DNA from: an uncultured Bacteroides sp.
GTDB lineage: Bacteria > Bacteroidota > Bacteroidia > Bacteroidales > Bacteroidaceae
Reading direction: 5' to 3'
Assembly: GCA_900553815.1 (NCBI GenBank)
Contig: USEY01000028.1
Span: 1 to 41,363, forward strand
Length of the DNA stretch: 41,363 bases
Made by a program: the position numbers and the translations under genes. Positions 7,398-16,068 of this stretch are shown here, piece by piece; position 1 is the stretch's first letter; each line of letters begins with the position of its first letter. The notes below the pieces were generated by a model. The model searched no databases. It saw nothing but the letters and a program-made list of their open reading frames with translations, and was not told the DNA's origin.

Positions 7398-8327
7398 ATG
7401 ACGATGAAGTGTATCTATAGATTGTTGGCTTTCGCGGCCTTCATCCTGCTGATGCTGCCCATTCAGGCGCAGCGCCGCAATTCGCTATACAATAATTATA
7501 TCAAGGAATATGCTCCGCTGGCCGTGGAGCAGATGAACAAGTACAGGATTCCTGCCAGTATCACCTTGGCACAGGGACTGCTGGAGAGTGGGGCCGGGCG
7601 TAGCCAACTGGCCCGTAAGAGCAACAATCACTTTGGCATTAAGTGCCACAATACCTGGCGTGGCCGCAAGGTTTACCACGATGACGATGCCAAGGGAGAG
7701 TGTTTCCGGGCTTATCGCAAGGTGGAGGAATCTTATGAAGACCATTCCAAGTTCTTGAAGAACGGTCCCCGTTATGCTTTCCTCTTCAAACTGAAGATTA
7801 CAGACTACAAAGGTTGGGCCCGTGGGCTGAAGAAGGCCGGTTATGCTACCGACCCTTCTTATGCTAACCGCCTGATAACCATCATTGAGGATTACGAACT
7901 CTATAAGTATGACAACAAGGGTATGAGCCGACGAGAGGCCCGCCGCTGGGAGAAGGAACTGAAGAAGAAACCTTGGCTGGCCAATCCTCATCAGATATAT
8001 ACATCCAATAAGCTGCTCTATGTGGTGGCACGCACAGGCGACGACTTCCGCCTGCTGGGCAAGGAGTTCGACATCAGCTGGAAGAAACTGGTGAAGTACA
8101 ATGACCTGCACCGCGAGTACACCTTGCAGGCCGGCGACATCATCTACCTGATGGAGAAAAACAAGAAGGCTCAGGAGCCGCATCGTGTATATGTAGTGAA
8201 GGACGGTGACTCCATGCACAGTATCTCGCAGAAGTTTGGCATACGGCTGAAGAATCTGTATAAAATGAATCGCAAGGATGCAGACGAATACGTGCCCGAG
8301 GTGGGCGACCGCCTGCGGCTTCGCTAA
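7398..8327 (+). CDS. Secreted glucosaminidase (GH73) with two LysM domains
   Basis: A 309-residue exported peptidoglycan hydrolase. A signal peptide ends near PIQAQ (residues 21-25). The GH73/FlgJ-type N-acetylglucosaminidase domain covers about residues 30-180, with the catalytic glutamate E63 in the motif LAQGLLESGAGRS, followed by the family stretch NNHFGIKCH. A basic linker leads to two C-terminal LysM repeats (about 205-256 and 262-309), which bind glycan strands. It probably cuts glycan chains during wall growth or separation. Starts at 7398 (ATG, MTMKCIYR) and 7404 (ATG, MKCIYR) are both possible. It is monocistronic, ending just before a strong terminator at 8351. Confidence 0.9.
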   Translation: MTMKCIYRLLAFAAFILLMLPIQAQRRNSLYNNYIKEYAPLAVEQMNKYRIPASITLAQGLLESGAGRSQLARKSNNHFGIKCHNTWRGRKVYHDDDAKGECFRAYRKVEESYEDHSKFLKNGPRYAFLFKLKITDYKGWARGLKKAGYATDPSYANRLITIIEDYELYKYDNKGMSRREARRWEKELKKKPWLANPHQIYTSNKLLYVVARTGDDFRLLGKEFDISWKKLVKYNDLHREYTLQAGDIIYLMEKNKKAQEPHRVYVVKDGDSMHSISQKFGIRLKNLYKMNRKDADEYVPEVGDRLRLR

Positions 8328-8350
8328 GGGAAATTATCCGAAAATGTACA

Positions 8351-8380
8351 GGGGTGTCCGATATCGGACACCCCTTTTCT
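8351..8380 (+). terminator. Rho-independent terminator after the glucosaminidase gene
   Basis: A perfect 24-bp palindrome (8351-8374, half-site GGGGTGTCCGAT) is followed directly by TTTTCTTT. It isolates the upstream gene from the ABC export locus that begins at 8476. Confidence 0.85.
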
Positions 8381-8475
8381 TTGCTCCCGCCTGTAGTTCA
8401 ACGCTTTGCACTTTTGGCACGATATTCGCTGTATAGGCAAGTGATGTGTTCGATAATGAATAAAACTACATAACA

Positions 8476-9726
8476 ATGGATAGAGAAATATCGAAAGAAG
8501 AGAAGCGCAAGGAGCGCAACAAGAAGCTGGTGCGCTACGGCGCGGTGGCAGTGGCCGGAGTAGCCGTGGTCAGTGTACTTATCTCGCTGATGCGCACGGG
8601 CGTGAAGGAGAAGGACCTGGTGTTCTCGCAGGTTGACAAGGGAACGATAGAGGTGAGCGTCAGCGCATCGGGCAAGGTGGTGCCGGCGTTTGAGGAAATC
8701 ATCAACTCGCCCATCAATACTCGCATCCTGGAGGTGTATCGCAAGGGGGGCGACAGTGTGGACGTGGGTACACCCATCCTGAAACTGGACCTTCAGAGCG
8801 CAGAGACCGAATACAAGAAACAGCTGGACGAGGAGCAGATGCGTACCTATAAGTTGCAGCAGTTGCAGGTGAACAACGAGACCAAGCTGAAAGACCTGGC
8901 CATGCAGATAAAGGTGTCGGAAATGAAGCTGAACCGCATGAAGGTGGAGCTGCGCAACGAGCAGTATCTGGACAGCCTCGGCTCGGGGACTACCGACAAG
9001 GTGCGCCAGGCCGAATTGAGCGTCAACGTGGCCCAGCTGGAACTGGAGCAGCTGCGTCAGCAATACGAAAACGAAAAGGAGGTGCTGGCTGCCGAATATA
9101 AGGTGCAGGAACTGGACCTGAGCATCTTCCGCAAGAGCCTGGCCGAGACCAAACGAACGCTGGACGACGCGCAGATTCGCTCGCCGCGCAAGGCCATCCT
9201 GACCTACATCAACAACCAGATAGGCGCGCAGGTGACGGAGGGCACACAGATTGCCGTCATCTCTGACCTGAGCCACTTCAAGGTGGAAGGCGAGATAGCC
9301 GACACCTACGGCGACCGCGTGGCTGCCGGCGGACGGGCCATCGTGAAGATTGGCAGCGAGAAACTGGAGGGACAGGTGAGCAGCGTCACTCCGTTGTCGA
9401 AGAACGGCGTCATATCCTTCACCGTGCAGCTGGAGGACGACAGCAACCGCCGCCTGCGTTCGGGCTTGAAGACGGACGTGTACGTGATGAACGCCGTGAA
9501 GGAGGACGTGATGCGCATGGCCAATGCGTCGTACTACGTGGGACGCGGCGAGTACGAACTCTTTGTGCTGGACGGCGAAGACCAGCTGGTGAAGCGCAAG
9601 GTGCAACTGGGCGACTCTAACTTTGAGTTTGTGGAAGTCGTGTCGGGGTTGCAACCGGGCGACCGGGTCGTAGTGAGCGATATGAGCCAATTCAAGAACA
9701 AGAACAAGCTGAAACTGAAAAAGTAA
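8476..9726 (+). CDS. HlyD/MacA-family periplasmic adaptor (membrane fusion protein)
   Basis: A 416-residue adaptor that would link the inner-membrane permeases to an outer-membrane channel. A charged cytosolic N-terminus is followed by one transmembrane helix (about residues 20-39). A barrel-sandwich (lipoyl-like) half lies at about 60-105, and a long coiled-coil hairpin at about 107-235 is rich in Leu, Gln, Glu and Lys. The second sandwich half (SPRKAILTYINNQIGAQVTEGT) and beta-barrel follow (about 240-335), then a membrane-proximal domain to the C-terminus. The architecture fits MacA-type adaptors of ABC exporters. It is the first gene of the 17-kb permease locus and the only adaptor there, so it is probably shared. 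No TolC-like gene is found nearby. The transported substrate is unknown. Confidence 0.9.
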   Translation: MDREISKEEKRKERNKKLVRYGAVAVAGVAVVSVLISLMRTGVKEKDLVFSQVDKGTIEVSVSASGKVVPAFEEIINSPINTRILEVYRKGGDSVDVGTPILKLDLQSAETEYKKQLDEEQMRTYKLQQLQVNNETKLKDLAMQIKVSEMKLNRMKVELRNEQYLDSLGSGTTDKVRQAELSVNVAQLELEQLRQQYENEKEVLAAEYKVQELDLSIFRKSLAETKRTLDDAQIRSPRKAILTYINNQIGAQVTEGTQIAVISDLSHFKVEGEIADTYGDRVAAGGRAIVKIGSEKLEGQVSSVTPLSKNGVISFTVQLEDDSNRRLRSGLKTDVYVMNAVKEDVMRMANASYYVGRGEYELFVLDGEDQLVKRKVQLGDSNFEFVEVVSGLQPGDRVVVSDMSQFKNKNKLKLKK

Positions 9727-9771
9727 CTCATAATCAACTGAAAAACAAGATATTTGCCGGGCTGCTCCTGC

Positions 9772-10070
9772 CGCCGGGATGACGGTCGTTTGTTGACCGA
9801 GGTGACGGCGTCATGTTGACCGAGGTGACGGCGTTGGGTTGACCGAGGTGACGGCGTTGGGTTGACCGAGGTGACGGCGTCGGGTTGACCGAGGTGACGG
9901 CGTCGGGTTGACCATGGTGACGGCGTCGGGTTGACCATGGTGACGGCAGCGGGTTGACCATGGTGACGGCGTCGTGCTGACCATGGTGACGGCAGCGGGT
10001 TGACCATGGTGAAGGATTTGCCTCGACCATGGCGGGCGGTTTGTGCTGTCCATGATGGCAGCATGGACTC
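9772..10070. repeat. 23-bp-pitch tandem array B (about 12-13 units)
   Basis: Unit starts (GACC) fall at 9795, 9818, 9841, 9864, 9887, 9910, 9933, 9956, 9979, 10002 and 10025, with a decayed unit at 10048 and a partial one from 9772, all exactly 23 bp apart. The first five full units carry the core GACCGAGGTGACGGC; later units carry GACCATGGTGACGGC, whose centre ACCATGGT is palindromic. The array fills most of the 417-bp gap between the adaptor gene and the first permease. Because 23 is not a multiple of 3, all three minus-strand frames stay open; no protein is called. Besides the array, only A-rich leader sequence (10090-10143) is present. Confidence 0.9.
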
Positions 10071-10143
10071 CGCGAAGCAGGTGCAACTTCCGCCTCCACA
10101 ATGAGAAAACGATATACCTATTAATCTATCATAAGAAGAAATT

Positions 10144-11448
10144 ATGCTGAAGAATTACCTCAAACAAGCCTGGACGCTGATGCGGCAGAACCGCCTCTTC
10201 ACAGGCATCTATGTGGTGGGTACGGGGCTGTCCATCGCCTTGGTGATGACGTTGTTCATCATCCTGTACGTCAAGTTTGCCCCCATCTATCCCGAATACA
10301 ACCGCGACCGCACGCTGGTGCTGAAGCCGATAAAGCGCTATCCTAAGGGGAAACCCGACAACTGGAATATCAACGGCGGCGTGGCCTACTATGTGGTGGA
10401 CCAGCTGTTGCAGGGGCTGCCTCACGTAGAGCAGGTGGCGGGCAGCATGATAGGCTTTTGGGAAAACTATCAGGTTTCGGCGGCAGGGGTGAAGCCGTTC
10501 AACGTCATGCCGCGCTATGTCAACGGTGCCTTCTGGCAGGTATTCGGCTTTCGCTTCCTTGATGGCAAATCTTTCACGCAGGAAGATGTGAAGGCACGGG
10601 CTAAGGTGGCTGTATTGGGTGAGTCGCTGGCCAAACGGCTGTTTGCCACGACCCAAGGGCTGGTAGGCCGGCACTTTACGTTCAACGGTTGCGACTACCG
10701 GGTGTGTGGCGTGGTGAGCGATGTTTCCAATGCCACCCCCGAGACGTCGGGCGACCTGTGGGTGCCATTGCTCAATGCTTCGGAACTCCCGGAGCAACTG
10801 GACAACCAGGGGCTGCTGGGCAATGTGTCTGCCTATCTGCTGGTGGACGATGAGGAGAACCTCGAAGCAGTGCGCAGCGAGGTGCAGGACGTGTTTCGCC
10901 GTTATTCCCAGCAGGACAAGGACTATGAATACGACCTGATGGGGCAGCCCGACAAATATTGGGTAAGCACCTTCCGCCAGGATTTGGAGCGTGCACCCGA
11001 CATGGGCGAGCTGACCAAGACCTTCCTCTATATCCTGTTGGCTTTGCTCTTTATCCCTGCCTTGAACCTGAGCGGCATGATTTCCTCGCGCATGGACAGC
11101 CGCATAGCCGAGTTGGGCATCCGCAAGGCATACGGTGCCACACGCCGTCAGCTGTTGCAGCAGGTGCTGTGCGAGAATCTGGTACTGACGGTGCTGGGAG
11201 GCCTTGCGGGGCTGGTGTTCTCCTACCTTATTGTGCTGACGGCCAATGACTGGATACTGACGCTGTTTGACAAGAACATCTATGACACTTCCCTCTCCAC
11301 GTCGTTTACGGCGGAGATGCTGTTCAATCCTGCCGTGTTCGGCTGCACGTTTGCCGTGTGCGTCGTGCTCAATGTAGTGTCGGCACTCGTGCCTGCGTTG
11401 GGGGCGCTGCGTCACCCGATTATGGAATCGTTGAATACGAAAAGATAA
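10144..11448 (+). CDS. FtsX-like ABC permease, A-type, pair 1
   Basis: A 434-residue inner-membrane permease of the MacB/LolCE class. One N-terminal helix (about 19-42, after the amphipathic MLKNYLKQAWTLMRQNRLF) leads to a large periplasmic MacB-type core domain (about 45-280), with the family stretch VAVLGESLAKRLFATTQGLVGRH cut here to its first part and followed by YRVCGVVSDVS. Three C-terminal helices form the FtsX domain, containing PALNLSGMISSRMDSRIAEL and GIRKAYGATRRQ, the coupling region that contacts the ATPase. No ATPase domain is fused, so it depends on a separate ATPase, presumably that at 16069. It pairs with the B-type gene 152 bp downstream. Confidence 0.9.
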   Translation: MLKNYLKQAWTLMRQNRLFTGIYVVGTGLSIALVMTLFIILYVKFAPIYPEYNRDRTLVLKPIKRYPKGKPDNWNINGGVAYYVVDQLLQGLPHVEQVAGSMIGFWENYQVSAAGVKPFNVMPRYVNGAFWQVFGFRFLDGKSFTQEDVKARAKVAVLGESLAKRLFATTQGLVGRHFTFNGCDYRVCGVVSDVSNATPETSGDLWVPLLNASELPEQLDNQGLLGNVSAYLLVDDEENLEAVRSEVQDVFRRYSQQDKDYEYDLMGQPDKYWVSTFRQDLERAPDMGELTKTFLYILLALLFIPALNLSGMISSRMDSRIAELGIRKAYGATRRQLLQQVLCENLVLTVLGGLAGLVFSYLIVLTANDWILTLFDKNIYDTSLSTSFTAEMLFNPAVFGCTFAVCVVLNVVSALVPALGALRHPIMESLNTKR

Positions 11449-11600
11449 TGAAAGATAGGAGTTAGAGAAGTTAAGAAGTTATCACTTCGCTATGCTTCGT
11501 TAGAAGTTAAAGCCAATACTATGGTTAATAGCTTACAAGACTGTTAGCTTTAACTTCTTTAACTACTCTAACTTCTTTAACTACTATAAAAAGAAAACCC
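11449..11600 (+). repeat. Hairpin-forming intergenic spacer I1 (pair 1 A-B junction)
   Basis: A 152-bp spacer built from short words (GAGTTA, GAAGTTA, CTTTAACTTC). GAAGTTAAAGC at 11503-11513 pairs with GCTTTAACTTC at 11547-11557, and further GAGTTAGAGAAGTTA-type words pair with TAACTTCTTTAACT-type words outside. The 85 bp at 11474-11558 are a near copy of 14430-14514 (9 differences by my count), the equivalent junction of pair 2. If transcribed, the spacer would form a long imperfect hairpin between the two permease cistrons. Confidence 0.8.
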
Positions 11601-12911
11601 ATGCTTCAAACCATCTTACATCAACTTTGGAACCAGCGTCGTCAGAACGCTTGGATATTTCTGGAACTGCTGTTCGTCAGTTTCTTTCTGTGGACGGTCA
11701 TCGACCCCATCTATGTGCTGACCGCTAATCATAGCATTGACAAGGGCTATGACCCCAAGGGCGTCTATGTAGTAAACCTCGGTGCGTATGCCGCAACGGA
11801 CGGACGCTACGACCCTGCACAGGACAAGGACTCACTGAACCTGGCAGCCTACTGGCGTATTGTCCGTGAGGTGCGTAGTCAGCCCGAAGTGGAGAGCTGT
11901 TGCATCTCTACCAGTTGGAGCTTTCCTAACAGTAATTCATGGAACGGTACGCAACTTTTTGCTGACACGGCATCGCTGCACAAGGGCGAGGGCTTCGTGC
12001 ATGCGCAGCAGTATAACTTCGTGGCGGCCGAGGGTGGAAACCTGTTTCGCATTCTCGGCATGAAGGATGCCCGTACAGGTGGCGACATCGAAGTGTCGGC
12101 ACAGAGCAGGGGCAAGGCGTTCATCTCCGAACGGCTGGCGCAACCGCTGTTCGGCACGACCGATGCCGTGGGCAAGAAAATCTATGAGGATGATAAACCT
12201 TGCGAGGTGGCAGGTGTATTCCGCGACTATAAGCATCGTGATTATGAACAACCCTATCCGCTTATTGTGCGCACTTTTGATAATATGTGGGGAGGCAGCT
12301 ATATGCAGTGGCTGTTCAGCATTGTCATTCGTGTGAAGCCGGGAGTGGATGCCTCGGCCTTCGAACAGCGTTTCCGCAACGAGGTGGGTCCGCGGTTGGC
12401 CATGGGCAACTTCTACTTCGACAAGCTGCAGGAGTTCTCGGAGGTAAGCAAGGCATACGCCATGAGAAGCGGTGTGTCCAACAAGCTGCGTCTGCAATAT
12501 GCCTTGACGGGGTTTGCTATGCTGTGCATCTTCCTGGGTATGGTGGGCACCTTCTGGATACGCAGCAACGCACGCCGTGGCGAGATTGGCGTGATGCGCA
12601 GCATGGGTGCTTCGCAGGGATGCATCGTTCGGCAGTTTCTCATCGAGGCCTGGCTATTGTTGACGGTGGCCTTCGTGCTGGTCATTCCCTTCCTGCTCTA
12701 TCATGCACACACCAACGGACTGTATGCGGTAGAGATGAGTGATAATTTCGTACCTAATCCAGCCTATGGACAGAACCGTTTTGGTTTCCACTTCACCGTG
12801 GTGCTGGCCATCAGTTATGTCCTGTTGCTGGTTGTGGCGCTGGTGGGTACGTATATCCCTGTACGCCGGGCGGCGCGGACGCTGCCGGTGGAGGCGTTGA
12901 GGGAAGAGTGA
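11601..12911 (+). CDS. FtsX-like ABC permease, B-type, pair 1
   Basis: A 436-residue permease and likely heterodimer partner of the gene before it. It opens with the B-type signature (LWNQRRQNAWIFLELLFVSFFLW, residues about 8-31 cut here; first helix about 18-40). A periplasmic domain follows (about 45-290) with the partly conserved FISERLAQPLFGTTDAVGKK. Three C-terminal helices follow, with CIFLGMVGTFWIRSNARRGE and IGVMRSMGASQG as the coupling segment. It ends in PVEALREE, a tail shared in form by the other B-type genes. It lacks an ATPase domain. Among B-types it has the most canonical periplasmic core. Confidence 0.9.
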   Translation: MLQTILHQLWNQRRQNAWIFLELLFVSFFLWTVIDPIYVLTANHSIDKGYDPKGVYVVNLGAYAATDGRYDPAQDKDSLNLAAYWRIVREVRSQPEVESCCISTSWSFPNSNSWNGTQLFADTASLHKGEGFVHAQQYNFVAAEGGNLFRILGMKDARTGGDIEVSAQSRGKAFISERLAQPLFGTTDAVGKKIYEDDKPCEVAGVFRDYKHRDYEQPYPLIVRTFDNMWGGSYMQWLFSIVIRVKPGVDASAFEQRFRNEVGPRLAMGNFYFDKLQEFSEVSKAYAMRSGVSNKLRLQYALTGFAMLCIFLGMVGTFWIRSNARRGEIGVMRSMGASQGCIVRQFLIEAWLLLTVAFVLVIPFLLYHAHTNGLYAVEMSDNFVPNPAYGQNRFGFHFTVVLAISYVLLLVVALVGTYIPVRRAARTLPVEALREE

Positions 12912-13087
12912 AATTAGATAAGGAGTTAGAAGGAGTTAAAGGGAGTTATTGCCCGCCAAGACGGGCTAAGGAGTTAAAAGCCGATATTGCGATTTGACTC
13001 TTTTTACATTGGCCTTTAACTCCCTGAACGGAGCAAAGCGAAGTGCTAACTTCTTCTAACTCCTTTTAACTACTAAAGATAAAAAGT
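12912..13087 (+). repeat. Hairpin-forming intergenic spacer I2 (between pairs 1 and 2)
   Basis: A 176-bp spacer of the same GAGTTA word family as I1. The left arm repeats AAGGAGTTAGAAGGAGTTAA and GGGAGTTA; the right arm carries TTTAACTCCC, TAACTTCTTCTAACTCC and TTTAACTAC. The arms are complementary over long interrupted stretches. An internal small hairpin CCCGCCAAGACGGG lies at about 12953-12966. Confidence 0.75.
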
Positions 13088-14401
13088 ATGCTGAAAACCT
13101 ATTTCAAACAAGCCCTTGCGTTGTTCAGGCAGAACCGCCTGTTCAGCACGCTCTACATTGCCGGCACGGGGCTGGCTATCGCCATGACGGTCGTGATGGC
13201 GGTGGTCTATTATGTGAAGCTGGCACCTGTGTATCCCGAGGTGAACCGGGCGAATACGTTGTATCTGACTAATGCCAGTTTTCAATCAGAGAGACTGACC
13301 AGCCAGTCTGGGCTCTCTTTTCAGGCATTGCAGGAGTGGATGTATCCGTTGAAGAATGTGGTGGAAGTTTCTGCCGTTATAGATTATGGCATGGAAACGC
13401 CTGCTTATATACAGCCGGCTGATTTGAGCGGTGACTTTAGTGTAGCGTTGAAGTTGGTCGACCCTGCCTTTTTCCGCATCTACTCTTTCCGCTTTCTGGA
13501 GGGTAATCCTTTTACCGACTCTGATTTGGCAAGTGTTATCCATACGGCTGTCATCTCCGACGACTTGGCGCGCCGTCTTTTCGGTACAACCAAAGATGTG
13601 GTAGGACGTTCTTTCTCGTTGGATTATGTCAACTACCGTGTGTGTGGTGTGGTACGCAGTGCCAGTTACCTCACTCCACAGTCGTATGCACAGGTCTATC
13701 TGCCTTATTCTGTAAAAGAGGATTATAAACAACCATTCACTGACAAGTTTCCGTATTGTGGTGAATTTTCCGTGACTTTCCTTGTAAAGGATAAGGCACA
13801 GACTGATGCCTTGCGGGCAGAAATAAGAGACTTGACAAGGCGGATAAACCTGCAACACGAGGGCCAGTGGAAGTTGGAGTTGTGGAAACAGCCCACATCA
13901 CATTGGCTTAGCGTTTTCCAAAGCTATCCGTCGGATGCCAGCTTCAGTCCCTGGAAAACGGCGGGCCATCTGATAGTGGTAGTGCTGGTGCTTCTGCTGG
14001 TGCCTGCCCTCAACCTGAGCGGACTTATTGCCAGCCGTATGGAGAGCCGTCTGCCCGAGATGGGGGTGCGCAAGTCGTTTGGTGCAGGCAAGCGTGTTTT
14101 GCTCTCACAAGTCATGTGGGAGAACTTTTTCCTGACACTGGCGGGCGGTGTGCTGGGGCTGATATTGGCATGGATTACTGTTTATCTGGGTCGAGAATGG
14201 ATATTCGTTCTGCTCGACCAGTGGCCTGAGGCTGTACCGCAGGGTGTTGATGCCTACGTGTCGGGCGAGATGCTATTTGCGCCTGCCGTCTTTGTCATTG
14301 CTTTCCTGCTCTGCCTGTTGCTCAACCTCTTGTCAGCTTTGCTGCCGGCATGGATGTCGCTGCGCAAACCGATTGTGTATTCGCTTTATGAGAAAAGATA
14401 A
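13088..14401 (+). CDS. FtsX-like ABC permease, A-type, pair 2
   Basis: A 437-residue A-type permease. The N-terminal helix (about 20-42, within LFSTLYIAGTGLAIAMTVVM) and the sequence up to YPEVNRANTLY closely follow the A-type of pair 1. The MacB-type core contains AVISDDLARRLFGTTKDVVG and YRVCGVVRSAS. The FtsX domain has PALNLSGLIASRMESRLPE and MGVRKSFGAGKR. It ends in LRKPIVYSLYEKR, matching the LRHPIMESLNTKR end of pair 1, so pairs 1 and 2 look like an older duplication. The periplasmic half is clearly more diverged than the membrane half. It needs a separate ATPase. Confidence 0.9.
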   Translation: MLKTYFKQALALFRQNRLFSTLYIAGTGLAIAMTVVMAVVYYVKLAPVYPEVNRANTLYLTNASFQSERLTSQSGLSFQALQEWMYPLKNVVEVSAVIDYGMETPAYIQPADLSGDFSVALKLVDPAFFRIYSFRFLEGNPFTDSDLASVIHTAVISDDLARRLFGTTKDVVGRSFSLDYVNYRVCGVVRSASYLTPQSYAQVYLPYSVKEDYKQPFTDKFPYCGEFSVTFLVKDKAQTDALRAEIRDLTRRINLQHEGQWKLELWKQPTSHWLSVFQSYPSDASFSPWKTAGHLIVVVLVLLLVPALNLSGLIASRMESRLPEMGVRKSFGAGKRVLLSQVMWENFFLTLAGGVLGLILAWITVYLGREWIFVLLDQWPEAVPQGVDAYVSGEMLFAPAVFVIAFLLCLLLNLLSALLPAWMSLRKPIVYSLYEKR

Positions 14402-14556
14402 ATGAATAATGAGGAGTTAAAGGAGTTAGAGAAGTTATCACTTCGCTACGCTTCGTTAGAAGTTAAAGCCAATACTATGGTGGATGGTTTACAAGACTAT
14501 CGACTTTAACTTCTCTAACTTCTTTAACTTCTCTAACTCCTAAAATAAATCCCTTT
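14402..14556 (+). repeat. Hairpin-forming intergenic spacer I3 (pair 2 A-B junction)
   Basis: A 155-bp spacer in the same position within pair 2 as I1 in pair 1. The 85 bp at 14430-14514 match 11474-11558 with 9 differences by my count. GAGGAGTTAAAGGAGTTAGA on the left is complementary to repeated TAACTTCTCTAACTCC words on the right. Confidence 0.8.
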
Positions 14557-15861
14557 ATGTTCAGACTCATCTTCAAAACCCTATGGGCCCGTCGCCGCCG
14601 CAACGGTTGGCTACTGGCCGAACTGATATTGGTTGCCGTCCTTTCGTGGATAATCTTTGACCCCGTTATCGTGGTGACCTACGACCGGCATCTTCCGCTG
14701 GGTTATGATGCCGACCGCCTCTGTATGGTTTCTGTCGGTATGTTGCAACCACAGGCGCCTGGCTATGACGCACAGGCTACAGACTCGGCTTCGCTGATGC
14801 AGGCCTATCTGAATATTGTGGAGCGTGCCCGTCAGTATCCCGATGTGGAGCAGGCCACTCCGGTTCTTTCCTTCGTGTATCCCGGTTCGCAGGGTAGCAG
14901 CACATCTTCTTTACTGGCAGAGGGCGACACAATTGGACATGACCTGATGTACGTTGAGTTTTTGCCTCATACCCATTTCTTTGAGACCTACGGTTTCCGA
15001 CCTGGCCAAGGCAGCATGACGCCCGAGGAATTGTCTGACCATACTTATGGTGAGCTTAATGTGGTACTGAGCGAGAATGCGCTGGAAACGCTGTTCCATA
15101 CCTCGGTCTACAACAACCGTTTGCGTTGCTGGATGGTGAACGAGACAGACACGCTCTATCTGCCTGTCGTAGTGGGTACGGTGGGGACTTTCAAGTACGT
15201 CAGCAACTGGCGTCCTGTTCCTATTGCTTTCGAGCCGGTGTTGCATCCCGACATACGTTCCAGCAAGGACGACATGCACGTGGTTATCCGTCTGAAAGAC
15301 GGTGTCAGCATGGACCGCTTCCTGCATGACTTCAAGCCCTGGATGGTCCGTCAGATGCGGGTGGGCAATCTGTATGCCCGCAATCTTCAGGCGTATGATG
15401 ACATCAATGCTGCCCGTGAGTTCAGTAGCGCGACTTCGCTTTACCGGCGCAACCTGAGCATTGCTTTGTTTTTCCTGATTAATCTTTGCTTGGGTGTCAT
15501 CGGTACCTTCTGGTTGCAAACCCGTACCCGTCGTGAAGAGATTGGGGTGATGCTGTCCTATGGTGCTACGCCGCACCGCATCCGCTTACAGCTGCTGGGC
15601 GAGGGCGTGGTGCTGACTACCGTGGCTACGCTGGTGGGTTGTTTCCTTTACCTGCAATATGCCATCAGTGAGGGACTGAACAAAGGTAATGCCTGGATGC
15701 AGGGCACGGCCCCCTGCTGGGTGGACAGCTTTGGTTTGCATTTCTTCATTGTTTCGTTCATCATTTACCTCATCCTGCTGGTGGTGGTATTGATTGGCAT
15801 CTACATCCCGGCATGGAGGATAAGTAACATTGCACCGACGGATGCTTTGAGAGACGAATAG
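14557..15861 (+). CDS. FtsX-like ABC permease, B-type, pair 2
   Basis: A 434-residue B-type permease starting MFRLIFKTLWARRRRNGWLL, with the first helix at about 19-40. The periplasmic domain (about 45-290) has lost most of the A-type core motif, keeping only VVLSENALETLF and strand-rich sequence. The C-terminal FtsX part has the B-type stretch NLCLGVIGTFWLQTRTRREE, then IGVMLSYGATPHR, and ends IAPTDALRDE. It is the last permease before the ATPase gene, 207 bp upstream of it. As for the other B-types, its likely role is one half of a heteromeric exporter; substrate unknown. Confidence 0.88.
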   Translation: MFRLIFKTLWARRRRNGWLLAELILVAVLSWIIFDPVIVVTYDRHLPLGYDADRLCMVSVGMLQPQAPGYDAQATDSASLMQAYLNIVERARQYPDVEQATPVLSFVYPGSQGSSTSSLLAEGDTIGHDLMYVEFLPHTHFFETYGFRPGQGSMTPEELSDHTYGELNVVLSENALETLFHTSVYNNRLRCWMVNETDTLYLPVVVGTVGTFKYVSNWRPVPIAFEPVLHPDIRSSKDDMHVVIRLKDGVSMDRFLHDFKPWMVRQMRVGNLYARNLQAYDDINAAREFSSATSLYRRNLSIALFFLINLCLGVIGTFWLQTRTRREEIGVMLSYGATPHRIRLQLLGEGVVLTTVATLVGCFLYLQYAISEGLNKGNAWMQGTAPCWVDSFGLHFFIVSFIIYLILLVVVLIGIYIPAWRISNIAPTDALRDE

Positions 15862-15975
15862 CGGACAGTTGTTCGCTGAAAACGGACAAACTGTTCATTA
15901 TCGGACACTTGCATAGTTGCTAAATGACAGATAATCAATGCTGAATGGTTTTGGCACAGCTTTTGAATTTAGTTC

Positions 15976-16032
15976 ACCACAGAGGACACAGAGTTTCACA
16001 GAGAGAAATATTAAGTCTGTGTCTTCTGTGGT
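15976..16032. repeat. Inverted repeat before the ATPase gene
   Basis: ACCACAGAGGACACAGA (15976-15992) and TCTGTGTCTTCTGTGGT (16016-16032) are inverted copies with one mismatch, separated by 23 bp. The ATPase gene begins 36 bp later. The arms resemble widely scattered extragenic palindromes. The upstream part of this 207-bp gap has the words CGGACA and CTGTTC, without clear order. Confidence 0.7.
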
Positions 16033-16068
16033 AGATAATGGATTAATAACTATAAATAACATACAATT

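Noticed and set aside
8398..9690. 430-codon minus-strand open frame opposite the adaptor gene
   Set aside because: It is a shadow: its translation is His/Leu/Val-rich without domain features and the opposite strand encodes a clear HlyD-family protein.
9734..10101. Minus-strand open frames across the 23-bp array that would encode a repetitive His/Pro/Arg-rich protein
   Set aside because: All three minus frames are open because the 23-bp unit lacks stop codons and 23 is not a multiple of 3; the frames have no start context, promoter or family likeness.
10129..11415. 428-codon minus-strand open frame opposite the first permease
   Set aside because: The composition (His, Gln and Arg-rich) is that of an antisense frame; the plus strand carries clear FtsX motifs.
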